From the NCBI GenBank assembly GCA_943914355.1, contig CALUBS010000006.1, positions 22,769-86,768 of the forward strand: a stretch of DNA of 64,000 bases. Direction: 5' to 3'. The stretch is from an uncultured Corynebacterium sp. (GTDB lineage: Bacteria > Actinomycetota > Actinomycetes > Mycobacteriales > Mycobacteriaceae). The notes beneath the pieces were generated by a model. The model worked only from the letters and a program-made list of their open reading frames with translations. It searched no databases and had not been told where the DNA came from. A program made the translations under genes and the position numbers. Positions 49,312-59,284 of this stretch are shown one piece after another. The number at the start of each line of letters is the position of its first letter. The first letter of the stretch is position 1.

Positions 49312-50523
49312 TTACTCCTGGTTAAAAGCGAGACGCTGCGATACGTATTCTTCATATGCAGCAACGGCGCGGGAGGTTTCGCTCAAGCTATCCCCGCCAA
49401 ATTTATCTAAAACTGCGCGCGCTAGCACGAGTGAGACCATGGCTTCAGCCACCACTCCTGCTGCCGGCACTGCGCAGACATCTGAACGCTGGTGAATTGC
49501 CGTGGCATCCGCACCTGTTTCCATGTCAATCGTGTGCAAAGCGCGCGGCACCGTGGAAATCGGTTTCATGGCGGCCCGGACACGCAATTGCTGCCCGTTG
49601 GTCATGCCGCCTTCCAAGCCTCCGGCCCGGTTGCTGAGCCTTGTGACACCATCCTCGGTGCGGACCATCTCATCGTGGGCTTCGGAACCGCGTCGACGTG
49701 CCTCTTCGAAGCCATCGCCGATTTCTACGCCCTTGATGGCCTGAATACCCATCAAGGCTCCGGCAAGCTGCGCATCCAAGCGGTCATCGCCGGAGATATG
49801 TGAGCCGAGGCCAATAGGTAGACCATCGACGATCACCTCTACGATTCCGCCTAAGGTATCGCCCTGCTTCTTTGCGGTTTCAATCTCTGAAATCATCGCC
49901 GATTCGGCGTCTTTGTCAAAGGCGCGCACCGGAGAATTATCAATATCCTCGATATCCGCAAAGCTCGGGGAAGCTCCGGTATAGGGCTGCGATGCGCCGA
50001 TAGAAATCACGTGGGAGAAGACCTCAACTCCCAACGTTTCCCGTAGGAAGTTCCGCGCTACCGTCGCGGCGGCAACACGTGCGGCGGTTTCCCGGGCAGA
50101 AGAGCGCTCCAAGATGGGGCGGGCCTCGCTGTGGTTATATTTCACCATGCCCGCGAAATCAGCGTGGCCTGGGCGCGGGCGCTGCAAGGGTGCACCCCGG
50201 CCCGAATTCATCGCCTTCGCTACGTCCTCATCCTCCATATCGATGGGATCTGCAGACATGACGGTGGTCCACTTCGGCCATTCAGTATTGCCGATCATGA
50301 TGGCAATGGGGCTACCAATCGTCAGCCCATGGCGGACGCCGCCGAGGAGCGTTACCTCATCGGCTTCGAACTTCATGCGCGCGCCGCGACCATATCCTAG
50401 GCGGCGCCGTGCAAGCTGATAGGAAATATCAGCACGGGTAATGGGCACTCCGGCCGGCATGTGCTCCAGCATGGAGATCAGTGCCTGGCCGTGGGATTCA
50501 CCAGCGGTAGTCCAACGAAGCAT
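49312..50523 (-). CDS. aroC: Chorismate synthase
   Basis: 403 residues. It turns 5-enolpyruvylshikimate-3-P into chorismate with reduced FMN. The N-terminus [34 protein letters not shown] near 110 and the FMN-binding part [20 protein letters not shown] near 138 identify it. Reduced flavin must come from elsewhere; no flavin reductase lies in the cluster. It directly precedes aroK. Confidence 0.98.
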   Translation of the reverse strand: MLRWTTAGESHGQALISMLEHMPAGVPITRADISYQLARRRLGYGRGARMKFEADEVTLLGGVRHGLTIGSPIAIMIGNTEWPKWTTVMSADPIDMEDEDVAKAMNSGRGAPLQRPRPGHADFAGMVKYNHSEARPILERSSARETAARVAAATVARNFLRETLGVEVFSHVISIGASQPYTGASPSFADIEDIDNSPVRAFDKDAESAMISEIETAKKQGDTLGGIVEVIVDGLPIGLGSHISGDDRLDAQLAGALMGIQAIKGVEIGDGFEEARRRGSEAHDEMVRTEDGVTRLSNRAGGLEGGMTNGQQLRVRAAMKPISTVPRALHTIDMETGADATAIHQRSDVCAVPAAGVVAEAMVSLVLARAVLDKFGGDSLSETSRAVAAYEEYVSQRLAFNQE

Positions 50524-50544
50524 GCGGGTATTATCGCACGGCCC

Positions 50545-50985
50545 CTATCCACAAGGAGCAACTAGGCACCCCAATATATTCGCCTCCCCCTCAATGAGGG
50601 GATAAACCACCATAGCCAGCCCAGCGGATACCACCATCGAGGGACCGTGAGGCACGCCGCCCTTGACGTTCACGATACCGCTTGCCAGCAATGTGAGTAC
50701 AGCTGCGCCACCACAGGCCATGAGGACGGCCAATGGTCCTGCTGTGGCACCAACGAGCATCCCCAGTGGCAGGGCCAATTTAATATCTCCCCCGCCGATG
50801 CCAGCACCCCGCAGAGCCACTAGGAGGTACAGTACTGGCCACAATAAACCGCCCCAATTGAAAAAAGTGACAGATAAAAGCCCAGCCGGGATGGTCAGCA
50901 CATCCGGCAAACGCCGCTCGCCGATATCCCACCAGGACAACGCAGACGCCCACAGGCCATAAACTATTCCCCCGAAAATCCCCAT
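50545..50985 (-). CDS. Prepilin peptidase, short A24-family form
   Basis: 146 residues with five or so membrane segments. The two aspartates of the A24 aspartic protease are present in WWDIGERRLPDVLT (Asp20) and GIGGGDIKLALPLG near 72. It lacks the N-terminal methylase domain of full PilD, as in the TadV/CpaA type. It lies between aroE (71 bases upstream) and aroC with no pilin gene nearby. In C. glutamicum a similar gene has the same place. It would cleave Flp-type prepilins if a tad locus exists elsewhere. Confidence 0.85.
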   Translation of the reverse strand: MGIFGGIVYGLWASALSWWDIGERRLPDVLTIPAGLLSVTFFNWGGLLWPVLYLLVALRGAGIGGGDIKLALPLGMLVGATAGPLAVLMACGGAAVLTLLASGIVNVKGGVPHGPSMVVSAGLAMVVYPLIEGEANILGCLVAPCG

Positions 50986-51056
50986 GACATAAGGCTAAGC
51001 GCCGCCCTGCCGCTCTTCATGGCATGGCGGCGCACATGGGCGTATTCCCAGAAAGA

Positions 51057-51875
51057 TTAGAGATTGCGAAGGCGAAGCTCTTCTTGCAGTGCCGCAACCA
51101 TCTCTTCGCGCGGTGCGGTAAGACCGGTGAATTGCTCGAATTGACTAAATGCTTGATGTGCCAGCATGACGTGCCCACCCACGGTGAAATAGCCATTCGC
51201 AGCGGCGCAGGCGGCGAGCGTCGTGGGCCACGGATGATAAATCACATCGAGTACTGGGGCGTGAGCAAGCTGGAAGCGATAATCCTCTAACGCTGCCGAA
51301 GGAACGGTAGAAATAATCAAATCCGCGGAGCGAGAAAGATCCTCGAGATCATCGTCAAAAGTAGCGTACTGCAGATTGAGTCCCAGCCGGTCCGCCAAAG
51401 GCTGGAGCTCTGCTTGGCGGTTCGAGCGGTTCAAGATGGTTACCTGGTCGATTCCGCGTTCTGCTAAAGCCCACAGCGCCGGACGGGAGGTTCCACCCGC
51501 GCCAATGATAAGGGCCTGAGACACGGGCCGGAGCCCGATGAGTTCTTGCAGCGCGCCGCGCACGCCCTCAGTATCTGTGTTGTCCGCGCGCCAACCGTGC
51601 TGGGTGCGAACCAAGGTATTAGCAGAACCGATGAGCTGTGCACGCTCGCTTTGTTCTTCCGCAACCTCGAGCGCGGCGAATTTACCGGGCATGGTCACGG
51701 AAAAGCCGCGGTACTCGGGGCCGCATTCTTCTAGGAATGGGGCGAGGGTATCGGCCGTAACCTCAAAGCGGGTATAGGACCAGTCCTTGAGCCCCACTGC
51801 GGCATACCCTGCGTTGTGCAGGATAGGCGATAAAGAGTGAGCGATGGGGCTACCGAGTACTGCGGCGCGCGGCAT
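51057..51875 (-). CDS. aroE: Shikimate dehydrogenase
   Basis: 272 residues. It reduces 3-dehydroshikimate to shikimate. AVLGSPIAHSLSPILHNAGY near 5 is the substrate-binding signature, GFSVTMPGKFAAL near 57 holds the catalytic Lys, and LIIGAGGTSRPALWAL near 125 is the nucleotide motif. TILNRSNRQAEL follows, where an Arg in NRS points to NADPH preference. It lies after mltG (35 bases). Confidence 0.95.
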   Translation of the reverse strand: MPRAAVLGSPIAHSLSPILHNAGYAAVGLKDWSYTRFEVTADTLAPFLEECGPEYRGFSVTMPGKFAALEVAEEQSERAQLIGSANTLVRTQHGWRADNTDTEGVRGALQELIGLRPVSQALIIGAGGTSRPALWALAERGIDQVTILNRSNRQAELQPLADRLGLNLQYATFDDDLEDLSRSADLIISTVPSAALEDYRFQLAHAPVLDVIYHPWPTTLAACAAANGYFTVGGHVMLAHQAFSQFEQFTGLTAPREEMVAALQEELRLRNL

Positions 51876-51910
51876 GAAGAGCGTCTACCTTTCTGGCTGC
51901 GGCCTAGTGC

Positions 51911-53137
51911 CTACTCAGCCGGTTGATCCGAGGCGGCATCGCCGTTGCCGGCTCCTGCTCCCTCACCCTCGCGCTGCGAGTCGAGGACGCCGGAGCGGAT
52001 GGCATCGTCCACACGGTCCAGGTGCTCATCGTAGGTATCAGAGAACACGGTGGTGCCGTCCTTATCCACGGTGACGAAGAACTTCCAGTTACCATCGGCA
52101 GGTTCTTCCATGGCGCGGATTGCCTCATCAGAAGGCGAGGAAATCGGCGTATCCGGCAATCCTTCCTTGGCGTAGGTATTCCACGGCGTCTTCTCCGCAC
52201 GCGCCTCATCGGTGGTGGCAAGCTCCACGTCTTCTAGGCCGTAGTTCACGGTGGAGTCGAACTCCAAGCGCATCGGCTCGTCCAAGCGGTTCAGGATGAC
52301 GCGGGCAACCTTGTCGAATTCGCCGGCAGGTGCCTCACGCTCCACCAAGGAGGCAGAGGTCAAAAGCTCGTACGGCGAAAGCCCAATGGCCTTAGCGCGG
52401 TTTTCGATATCGGTTTCTTCATAGCGCTTGGCAGAGCGGGTAATGAGGTCCTTCAGGATGTCCTTGGCGCTCATATTCGGGTCCAGGACGTACTGACCAG
52501 GGGCAATCAGGCCCTCAATACGCTTCGGATCATTTCCACGCTTCTTGATAGCATCCAGTGCCCAGTCGGGTGCGCCGAGCTCCTTAGGATCAGTTTCTGC
52601 CGCTGCCTTTTCCAGCTCTTCCTTCTCCAAGCAATTGCCGTCATCGCAGCTAACCTGGGAGATCAAGGAGTAGATACCAAAGCGCACGTCACCGCCGACG
52701 ACCTTGACATCCTCCAAGGTCGCACCGCCTTGGACCTCAAGCATGTCCACACGGTTGTTTTCATCGAGCAATGCCTCTACCGCATTCACCGCGCTCATTT
52801 CTTCCTGCAGGCGGTAGAAGCCAGGCTGAATCTGGCTGGCGCTGTGGTTCATCGACGCCGCGGAGTCGAATGCCTCTTGGGTCTTGACCACATTCTTATC
52901 CACGAGCGTGGGGCCCAGCTCGGACATGGACGACCCTTCGGGGACCTCCACCAATTGCGTGGTGCCGTTACCGGCCCCTTCGTAGTCGGCCGAAGAAGTG
53001 CCGATGCGTACTCCGATGTAGATCAGAGCTCCTAAAATGACGATGACGGATGCGACCACCACGGCGATGCCGCGCTGGCGCCGCTTGACGTACTTATCAT
53101 CCATCGATCGCCCGAGGCGTTGTTGGTTACGGCTCAC
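51911..53137 (-). CDS. mltG: Endolytic murein transglycosylase MltG
   Basis: 408 residues from GTG. A short basic cytoplasmic part (KRRQRG) is followed by one membrane anchor (about 24-43) and an extracellular domain. The YceG/MltG fold includes a LysM-like part near 60-110 and the catalytic Glu in SASLVEREA near 272. It cuts nascent glycan strands. The end is a disordered Gly/Glu/Ala tail. It starts four bases after ruvX, the common arrangement. Confidence 0.93.
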   Translation of the reverse strand: MSRNQQRLGRSMDDKYVKRRQRGIAVVVASVIVILGALIYIGVRIGTSSADYEGAGNGTTQLVEVPEGSSMSELGPTLVDKNVVKTQEAFDSAASMNHSASQIQPGFYRLQEEMSAVNAVEALLDENNRVDMLEVQGGATLEDVKVVGGDVRFGIYSLISQVSCDDGNCLEKEELEKAAAETDPKELGAPDWALDAIKKRGNDPKRIEGLIAPGQYVLDPNMSAKDILKDLITRSAKRYEETDIENRAKAIGLSPYELLTSASLVEREAPAGEFDKVARVILNRLDEPMRLEFDSTVNYGLEDVELATTDEARAEKTPWNTYAKEGLPDTPISSPSDEAIRAMEEPADGNWKFFVTVDKDGTTVFSDTYDEHLDRVDDAIRSGVLDSQREGEGAGAGNGDAASDQPAE

Positions 53138-53141
53138 GTGT

Positions 53142-53693
53142 TTAGTCTCCTGAGTTTGAAGGCTGGGCTACTGCATCATCCGAGCGGAGCGCGTTAGCAC
53201 GCCCATCCAGCCAGGACTGTAGTATTTCCACCGCTGCAGCTTGGTCAATGATTTTTCTGCCCTTCTTTTCGGACACGCCGGACGCGCGCAGCGCGGTGGT
53301 TGCCGCTACCGTCGTCAAACGTTCATCAGCCAAGCGTACTGGTGGTGGAACTTTATCTATATTTTCATCTTGATTCAAGCGGCGTCGAATCCGAAACGCA
53401 ATTTCTTTCGCGTGTTTTACACTTTTTGACCCATTTCCTTGTAAATCACGCGGCAAACCAACAATGACTTCTACCGCGGAATATGCCTCAATAAGCTCCA
53501 GAATTCGATCAATGTCTTCTTGATCGCGGTCTTTGAAACCGGTCTTCCTGGGAACGGTTTCCACAGGGGTAGCGAGGGTGGCCTCCCGGTTGGATACCGC
53601 AACGCCAATTCGCACTGTGCCTACGTCGAGTGCTAACCGGCGGCCCTCGCCTGGGTCACCTACTCCCGGGGAATCTGGTTTAACTTTTGCCAT
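53142..53693 (-). CDS. ruvX: Putative pre-16S rRNA nuclease / Holliday junction resolvase-like YqgF
   Basis: 183 residues. The RNase H-like fold is shown by [16 protein letters not shown] near 20-35 (catalytic Asp), [20 protein letters not shown] near 75, DERLTT near 123 and a C-terminal [15 protein letters not shown] with another Asp. It acts in 16S rRNA 5'-end maturation in E. coli. The middle of the gene (about 53330-53450) is strikingly A+T-rich with AAA, ATA and GTA codons, unlike its neighbours. It lies between alaS (nine bases) and mltG. Confidence 0.93.
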   Translation of the reverse strand: MAKVKPDSPGVGDPGEGRRLALDVGTVRIGVAVSNREATLATPVETVPRKTGFKDRDQEDIDRILELIEAYSAVEVIVGLPRDLQGNGSKSVKHAKEIAFRIRRRLNQDENIDKVPPPVRLADERLTTVAATTALRASGVSEKKGRKIIDQAAAVEILQSWLDGRANALRSDDAVAQPSNSGD

Positions 53694-53702
53694 AATAAGC
53701 CC

Positions 53703-56393
53703 TTAGCGCGACTGCAAAAGGTCCTTGACGGCCTCGAAGCCCCGCTGCGCACCTTCCGGCGCGGTGCCGGAGCCCTGCGCCATGTCCGGCTTGCCGCCGC
53801 CGCGACCGTTGACGTATTCGCCGAGGCGCTTGACGATGTCCCCAGCTTTCACGCCCTCGTCCACCGCCTTGGCCGTAGCGGCCGCAATGAACGGGAACTT
53901 ACCCTTGTCCACTGCACCGAGCACGATGACAGCGGCCGTATCCTTCATGCGGTTGCGGATATCGGTGGCCACGGTGCGCAGGTCGCCGCCCGAGGTGCCA
54001 TCGGGAAGCTGCAGCGTAATGGTCTTGATCCCATTGACCTCGGTAGCCGAGTCGATGAATTCAGAGGCGCGCGCGGTCAGTTGCGCCTTGCGCAGGACCT
54101 CGATTTCCTTTTCAGCGGCCTTGAGCCTCTCCGAAAGCTGCGAAATGCGCTCTGGGAGCTCCTCCGACTGCACCTTCAGCTCGCGAGAAACTCCTTCTAC
54201 CAGCGCAGTTTCCTTGGAGTAGTACCGGAAGGCATCCATACCGGAGTAAGCCTCAATGCGGCGGGCACCGGAGCCAACCGAGGACTCACCGAGCACGGAA
54301 ACGGGACCGATCTCTGCCGAGGAACCAACGTGGGTGCCGCCGCAGAGCTCGATGGAAAATGGTCCGCCGATTTCCACCACGCGCACCTGGTTTCCGTAGT
54401 TTTCACCGAACAGAGCCATAGCACCCATCGCCTTAGCCTCTTCCAGTGAGGTCTCGATGGTGTTGACGGCCATATTGGAGTCGATCGCCTGGTTAGTAAT
54501 CAGGGCGATTTCTTCCATTTGCTCTTTGCTCAACTGCTCGGTGTAGTTGAAGTCGAAGCGCAGGTAGCCCGGACGGTTAAGGGAGCCTGCCTGCACGGCA
54601 GTGGGTCCCAGCACCTGCCGCAGGGCTGCGTGAATGAGGTGGGTGGCCGAGTGCGCCTGGGTCGCACCGTGGCGCCACTTCTCATCTACGGAAGCCTCAA
54701 CAGACATGCCAAGATCGAGCCCACCGGCGGTAACGGAAGCCTTGTGTACCCACAGCTTCTTGCCAATCTTCTGGACGTCATTGACCTCCAGAAGGGATTC
54801 GCCCGCAGAAATGCGGCCGCGGTCAGCCATCTGTCCGCCGGACTCAGCGTAGAGCGGCGAGTGGTCCAAAATAACCTCAACCTCATCGCCCTCGTGCACC
54901 TCGTTGACCTTCTGGCCATCTTTGACCAGGCCGATGACGTTCGCTCCCGAGACCAGTTCCTCATAACCGGTGAATACGGTGGGGTTATTATCTACCCAGT
55001 CGCGGTACAAGGAGAGGTCGGTGTGGCCGTGCTTCTTGGCTTGGTTATCGGCCTTGGCGCGGCGGCGCTGCTCGCCCATGGCGGCATTAAAGCTTTCCAT
55101 GTCCACGTCAAGGCCGGCTTCCTGCGCCATTTCCAGGGTGAGGTCAATGGGGAACCCATAGGTATCGTGCAGCTCAAAAGCCTTATCACCGGAAAGCACC
55201 TTTTGGGTCTTCGCGCGGTGGGTAGTGCGCAGGTCATCCACGGCTTCATCGAAAAGCTTGGTGCCAGATTCCAGCGTCTTCAAAAACGCCTTTTCCTCGT
55301 TGATGGCCACGCGGAGGATGCGCTCGCGGTTATCCGCAATCTCAGGATAAGACGGGGTCATGGTATCCATGACCGTATTCATGAAGCGCTCCATGGTGGC
55401 GCCCTCGGCGCCGAGCAGCTTTGCGGAGCGAATGATGCGGCGCAACAGGCGGCGCAAGATATAGCCCCTGCCCTCATTACCTGGGGTAACGCCATCCAAG
55501 ATGAGCATCATGCCGGTGCGCGAGTGGTCAGCCACCACGCGGAAGCGGATATTATCCTGCTGCGTTGCCTTCTCGCCGTAGGTGGCGCCGGTAAGCTCCT
55601 CAGCAACGTCAATAACCGGGCGGAGCAGGTCGGTCTCATAGACATTGTCTACTCCCTGCAACAGGCAGGCCACGCGCTCGATGCCTAAGCCGGTATCGAT
55701 GTTTTTCTTCGGCAGCTCGCCGACGATCTCAAAATCGCCCTTTCCGGTTCCCTCGCCGCGCTCATTTTGCATGAACACGAGGTTCCAGATCTCCATGTAG
55801 CGGTTATCGTCTGCGATCGGGCCGCCGTCTTTGCCGTATTCGGGCCCTCGATCGTAATAAATTTCCGAGCAAGGACCACATGGTCCCGGCACGCCCATGG
55901 ACCAGTAGTTATCTTCCATGCCCAGGCGCTGGATGCGCTCTTCCGGCACGCCGATCTTATCGCGCCAGATTTCCGCTGCCTCATCATCATCGAGGTACAC
56001 GGTGACCCACAGGCGCTCCGGGTCTAGGCCAAACCCGCCGTCTTCTACGTCTTTGGTCAGCAGGTTCCATGCATTGGAAATGGCGCCTTCCTTGAAGTAC
56101 TGGCCAAAGGAGAAGTTACCCGCCATTTGGAAGAAGGTGTTGTGGCGGGTGGTAATGCCCACCTCCTCAATATCCAAGGTGCGCACGCACTTCTGGATAG
56201 AGGTGGCAAGGCCTTGCGAAAATGGTGGCGTCTGCTGGCCCAAGAAATAGGGCTTGAAGGGCACCATGCCCGCGTTAACGAAAAGCAGGTTAGGGTCATC
56301 CAGGATCAAAGAGGCGCTGGGGACAACCTCGTGACCAGAATTGACGAAGTGCTGGGTAAACCGTTCCCGGATCTCATGAGTCTTCACGAGCAA
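53703..56393 (-). CDS. alaS: Alanyl-tRNA synthetase
   Basis: 896 residues, full length. Domains are class II catalytic ([20 protein letters not shown] near 10, [16 protein letters not shown] near 77), tRNA recognition, editing with the zinc His pair in [11 protein letters not shown] near 590 and [13 protein letters not shown] near 690, and a C-terminal coiled-coil plus C-Ala domain. It heads the leftward group with ruvX and mltG; a terminator-like hairpin separates it from rarA. Confidence 0.98.
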   Translation of the reverse strand: MLVKTHEIRERFTQHFVNSGHEVVPSASLILDDPNLLFVNAGMVPFKPYFLGQQTPPFSQGLATSIQKCVRTLDIEEVGITTRHNTFFQMAGNFSFGQYFKEGAISNAWNLLTKDVEDGGFGLDPERLWVTVYLDDDEAAEIWRDKIGVPEERIQRLGMEDNYWSMGVPGPCGPCSEIYYDRGPEYGKDGGPIADDNRYMEIWNLVFMQNERGEGTGKGDFEIVGELPKKNIDTGLGIERVACLLQGVDNVYETDLLRPVIDVAEELTGATYGEKATQQDNIRFRVVADHSRTGMMLILDGVTPGNEGRGYILRRLLRRIIRSAKLLGAEGATMERFMNTVMDTMTPSYPEIADNRERILRVAINEEKAFLKTLESGTKLFDEAVDDLRTTHRAKTQKVLSGDKAFELHDTYGFPIDLTLEMAQEAGLDVDMESFNAAMGEQRRRAKADNQAKKHGHTDLSLYRDWVDNNPTVFTGYEELVSGANVIGLVKDGQKVNEVHEGDEVEVILDHSPLYAESGGQMADRGRISAGESLLEVNDVQKIGKKLWVHKASVTAGGLDLGMSVEASVDEKWRHGATQAHSATHLIHAALRQVLGPTAVQAGSLNRPGYLRFDFNYTEQLSKEQMEEIALITNQAIDSNMAVNTIETSLEEAKAMGAMALFGENYGNQVRVVEIGGPFSIELCGGTHVGSSAEIGPVSVLGESSVGSGARRIEAYSGMDAFRYYSKETALVEGVSRELKVQSEELPERISQLSERLKAAEKEIEVLRKAQLTARASEFIDSATEVNGIKTITLQLPDGTSGGDLRTVATDIRNRMKDTAAVIVLGAVDKGKFPFIAAATAKAVDEGVKAGDIVKRLGEYVNGRGGGKPDMAQGSGTAPEGAQRGFEAVKDLLQSR

Positions 56394-56492
56394 TAATCCT
56401 AACTGTCTAAGCTTTTATCTTCCATCAAGAAGCTTTCTAACCCACCCAACTTTACCTACTGGTGGGCAGGCTGTGCCCATCGGTGGGGCCAA

Positions 56493-56509
56493 AACCGGCC
56501 ATGCCGGTT
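56493..56509 (-). terminator. Hairpin after rarA
   Basis: AACCGGC/GCCGGTT with a three-base loop six bases after the rarA stop; read leftward it runs into TTTTGG. A second stem (GGGCA/TGCCC) follows at about 56464-56478. This should end the rarA message before alaS. Confidence 0.65.
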
Positions 56510-56514
56510 CGCAC

Positions 56515-57900
56515 TTAGCGGCGCTTGCCGCGAAGTATCCTGCGCAAACGGCCAATATAGTCAAAGATTCGCTTCTCAGCGCCGTGTTCGGTGGGCTCAT
56601 AATATACGGTGCCCTCGAGCTCATCGGGCAGGTATTGTTGCTCCACTACCCCGCGCGGGTCATCGTGGGGATAGGAGTACCCCGTCGCATTTCCCAGCCG
56701 CTTGGCGCCCTCATAGTGCCCATCGCGCAGGTGCGGCGGCACGTGGCCCACCTTGCCGTCCGCGACATCGGCCTGCGCCTTAGTAATGGCAGCGATAACG
56801 GACGGTGATTTCGGCGCCGTTGCCAAGTGAATCGTTGCCTGCGCCAGTGGGATGCGCGCTTCCGGCAAGCCGATCAGTTGCGCCGCCTCTGCGGCAGCGA
56901 CGGCGACTTGCAAGGCCGTGGGATCTGCCATGCCAATATCTTCTGAGGCGTGAACCATCAGGCGGCGGGCGATAAACCGGGGATCTTCGCCGGCTTCCAC
57001 CATGCGCGCTAGGTAGTGCAATGCCGCATCGACGTCGGAGCCGCGGATGGACTTGATGAAAGCGGATGTCACGTCGTAGTGCTGATCGCCGTCGCGGTCA
57101 TAGCGCACCACCGCCCGATTCACGTTATCCGTAATCGTGGCCGCGGTGATCTCGCCTCCATCGTCAACTGCTTCCGCGGCCGCTTCGAGGTAGGTCAGAC
57201 TGCGCCGAGCGTCGCCCCCAGAGAGCACGACGAGCTGGTTTAACGCCTCCTCAGTAATGGTCAAGTCGCGCTCCCCAAGCCCCCGGTCGCTGTCTAGGGC
57301 GCGGCGCGCTACGCCCTTAAGATCCTCCTCGCTCAGCGAGTGCAGTTGCAGGAGGAGCGAGCGGGACAGCAACGGCGAGACGACCGAGAAGGATGGGTTT
57401 TCGGTCGTCGCTGCAACGAGCAGGACCGTCCGGTTTTCCACCGCTGCCAGCAAGGCGTCCTGCTGGGTTTTGGAGAAGCGGTGCACCTCATCAATAAAAA
57501 GCACCGTTCTGCGGCCGTGGATGAGTTCCTGCCGGGCATGGGTAATGACTTCGCGCACCTGTTTTACCCCTGAATCAAGGGCGGAGAGACCAACAAAGTT
57601 TTGGCCCATCTGGCTCGCGATGAGCGAGGCAATCGTTGTCTTGCCGGTCCCGGGCGGACCATACAAAATGACCGAGGCCTCGCCAGATCCTTCGACGAGG
57701 CGGCGCAGCGGCTTGCCCAGGGCAAGGAGGTGATCCTGCCCCACGACTTCTTCTAGAGTCTGTGGACGCATGCGAGCGGCCAAGGGCGAGCCGGAATGCG
57801 TGGCAAAGAGATTGGCCGTGGGAAAAGACGATGCCGAGCCATCGCCTCCCTTGCTGCCGCCAGCATTGGGAGAGGCACCGAAGAGAGAATCCTGGCTCAT
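56515..57900 (-). CDS. rarA: Replication-associated recombination ATPase RarA
   Basis: 461 residues. It is a clamp-loader-like AAA+ ATPase acting at stalled forks. The Walker [16 protein letters not shown] near 80, Walker [17 protein letters not shown] near 135 and sensor [12 protein letters not shown] near 158 are intact; the C-terminal tetramerisation region ends in [20 protein letters not shown]. The N-terminus has a Ser/Gly-rich 30-residue lead. The gene lies between the phosphotransferase-like gene and alaS. Also called mgsA. Confidence 0.95.
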   Translation of the reverse strand: MSQDSLFGASPNAGGSKGGDGSASSFPTANLFATHSGSPLAARMRPQTLEEVVGQDHLLALGKPLRRLVEGSGEASVILYGPPGTGKTTIASLIASQMGQNFVGLSALDSGVKQVREVITHARQELIHGRRTVLFIDEVHRFSKTQQDALLAAVENRTVLLVAATTENPSFSVVSPLLSRSLLLQLHSLSEEDLKGVARRALDSDRGLGERDLTITEEALNQLVVLSGGDARRSLTYLEAAAEAVDDGGEITAATITDNVNRAVVRYDRDGDQHYDVTSAFIKSIRGSDVDAALHYLARMVEAGEDPRFIARRLMVHASEDIGMADPTALQVAVAAAEAAQLIGLPEARIPLAQATIHLATAPKSPSVIAAITKAQADVADGKVGHVPPHLRDGHYEGAKRLGNATGYSYPHDDPRGVVEQQYLPDELEGTVYYEPTEHGAEKRIFDYIGRLRRILRGKRR

Positions 57901-57931
57901 GTAGTTTTAGCTCCCCAGAAAGATGTAGTGG

Positions 57932-59146
57932 TTATTCGTCGTGAACGCGGCGGGCTACAAGGTTGCCAAACTCCGCGATAGCCGTACACGGTGCGGTTCC
58001 GCACTGGGCGGCGTAGCGCGCGAGCGCGTCGAAGGTTTCATAGAGGTCTTGGCGGACCAATAGCTCGTCCTCGTTAAATGGCCCGCTGTCCGGCGGGCGC
58101 AGGATCGAGCGCTGCGGGTCGTGAACAATCTCTGCGTCCCCGCTAGCAAGGGCAACCAATCCCTCAATTCCCCCAGCGTGCATGGTAGTCACGCTAGACA
58201 GGGCCCAACCAATGAGGGAGGCGACGATAAGGCCGTGTAGCTCTTCTTCATCGGCAAAGCGCGGCCATACCTCAGATACTTCGCGCGACCATGCCGCGAG
58301 GAATGTATCCGCTTCCTTATCCGTGATTGGTTTAGAAAATAGGAACTGTGGGAAGCCCGCGATAACGCAGGCGACATCAAAGCCCACGTTCCTAAACCCC
58401 GCCCATTCATAGTCCAAGAAGTGCAGACGCTTAGAAACGATGATGTTATCCGGCGAGAGATCGAAGGGAGTAAAGGCCCTATCCTTGCCGGAGGCGAGGG
58501 ATTCGGCGGCTTGATCGGCCAAGCTGCGAAAACTCTCTGGGGCCTTGAGCCCTGCCTCATCAAGCAGGTTCAGCCCGATACCAATGGAACGATACAAGGA
58601 CTGATCGCGCACGGATTGGTGATCGGCGTATTCCGGGTTATGCCGCAAGGTGCGATTCAGCAAGGTTTCGAAATCCCGCTCATGATCCGCGGTTCCTACG
58701 TGAATATGCCCCAATGCTGTGCCCAATGAACGCAGGATCCGAATGCGATCCTCATCGGAGGATTCCAAAAGCACGTCCGCGAGCGTTTCGGCCTCGCCCA
58801 AATCCGTCAATACGATGATGCGACGGTCTAAATCGTGCGCGAGCAGCACCGGCCCTGGGCGCACGTCTTCTGCTAAAGCGGTGGTAAATTGGTAGGCCAC
58901 GACCTCGCGCAGCATCGCTGCGTCATCAACGCCGTAGCCGGTTACTGGATTGTATTTGATAACCACAGAGCGATGCGGCAAAAAGGCGCTAGGGGCAACT
59001 TTCGCGCGCAGCACTAAGGCATTGCCGGATCCGCCTAAATCCTCAATATCCGACATTTCTGGCGTGCCACCAAAGCGACGCGACAACATTTCCGATGCGG
59101 CACTGATGACCTCATCGGCCGAAAGCACTGTCTGTGTATCAACCAT
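57932..59146 (-). CDS. Aminoglycoside phosphotransferase-like protein of unknown substrate
   Basis: 404 residues from the ATG at 59146; GTG codons nine and ten codons upstream are possible. It has a protein kinase-like fold of the APH/choline kinase superfamily: a nucleotide-binding region with VVIKYNP near 62, the catalytic loop FDLSPDNIIV near 235 and the metal motif FLDYEWAGF near 250. The usual His of HxD is replaced by Pro (TPFDL), while the Asp and Asn are kept. No resistance is implied. Its place between aspS and rarA seems stable in corynebacteria. Substrate unknown. Confidence 0.8.
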   Translation of the reverse strand: MVDTQTVLSADEVISAASEMLSRRFGGTPEMSDIEDLGGSGNALVLRAKVAPSAFLPHRSVVIKYNPVTGYGVDDAAMLREVVAYQFTTALAEDVRPGPVLLAHDLDRRIIVLTDLGEAETLADVLLESSDEDRIRILRSLGTALGHIHVGTADHERDFETLLNRTLRHNPEYADHQSVRDQSLYRSIGIGLNLLDEAGLKAPESFRSLADQAAESLASGKDRAFTPFDLSPDNIIVSKRLHFLDYEWAGFRNVGFDVACVIAGFPQFLFSKPITDKEADTFLAAWSREVSEVWPRFADEEELHGLIVASLIGWALSSVTTMHAGGIEGLVALASGDAEIVHDPQRSILRPPDSGPFNEDELLVRQDLYETFDALARYAAQCGTAPCTAIAEFGNLVARRVHDE

Positions 59147-59191
59147 AGTTCTATCCAGTATGCCCTCCACCACAAAGCGCGGGGGCTACAC

Positions 59192-59224
59192 CCCTTGCCG
59201 CACAAGTTTCTGCTGCGGCGAGGG
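59192..59224 (-). terminator. Hairpin after aspS
   Basis: An 11-bp stem with one G-U pair (CCCTTGCCGCA/TGCGGCGAGGG) and an 11-base loop, about 60 bases after aspS. No U-run follows. It may partly separate aspS from the phosphotransferase-like gene. Confidence 0.5.
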
Positions 59225-59284
59225 CGCGCGCCCCGCTTGACCTAAAAATGGTGTCGTGATGGCGAGCCTAAGGGGCTAGTTCTC

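Noticed and set aside
57932-59146. Antibiotic resistance (aminoglycoside phosphotransferase).
   Set aside because: Only the fold is shared; the catalytic His is absent and the gene sits in a stable core context with no mobile elements.
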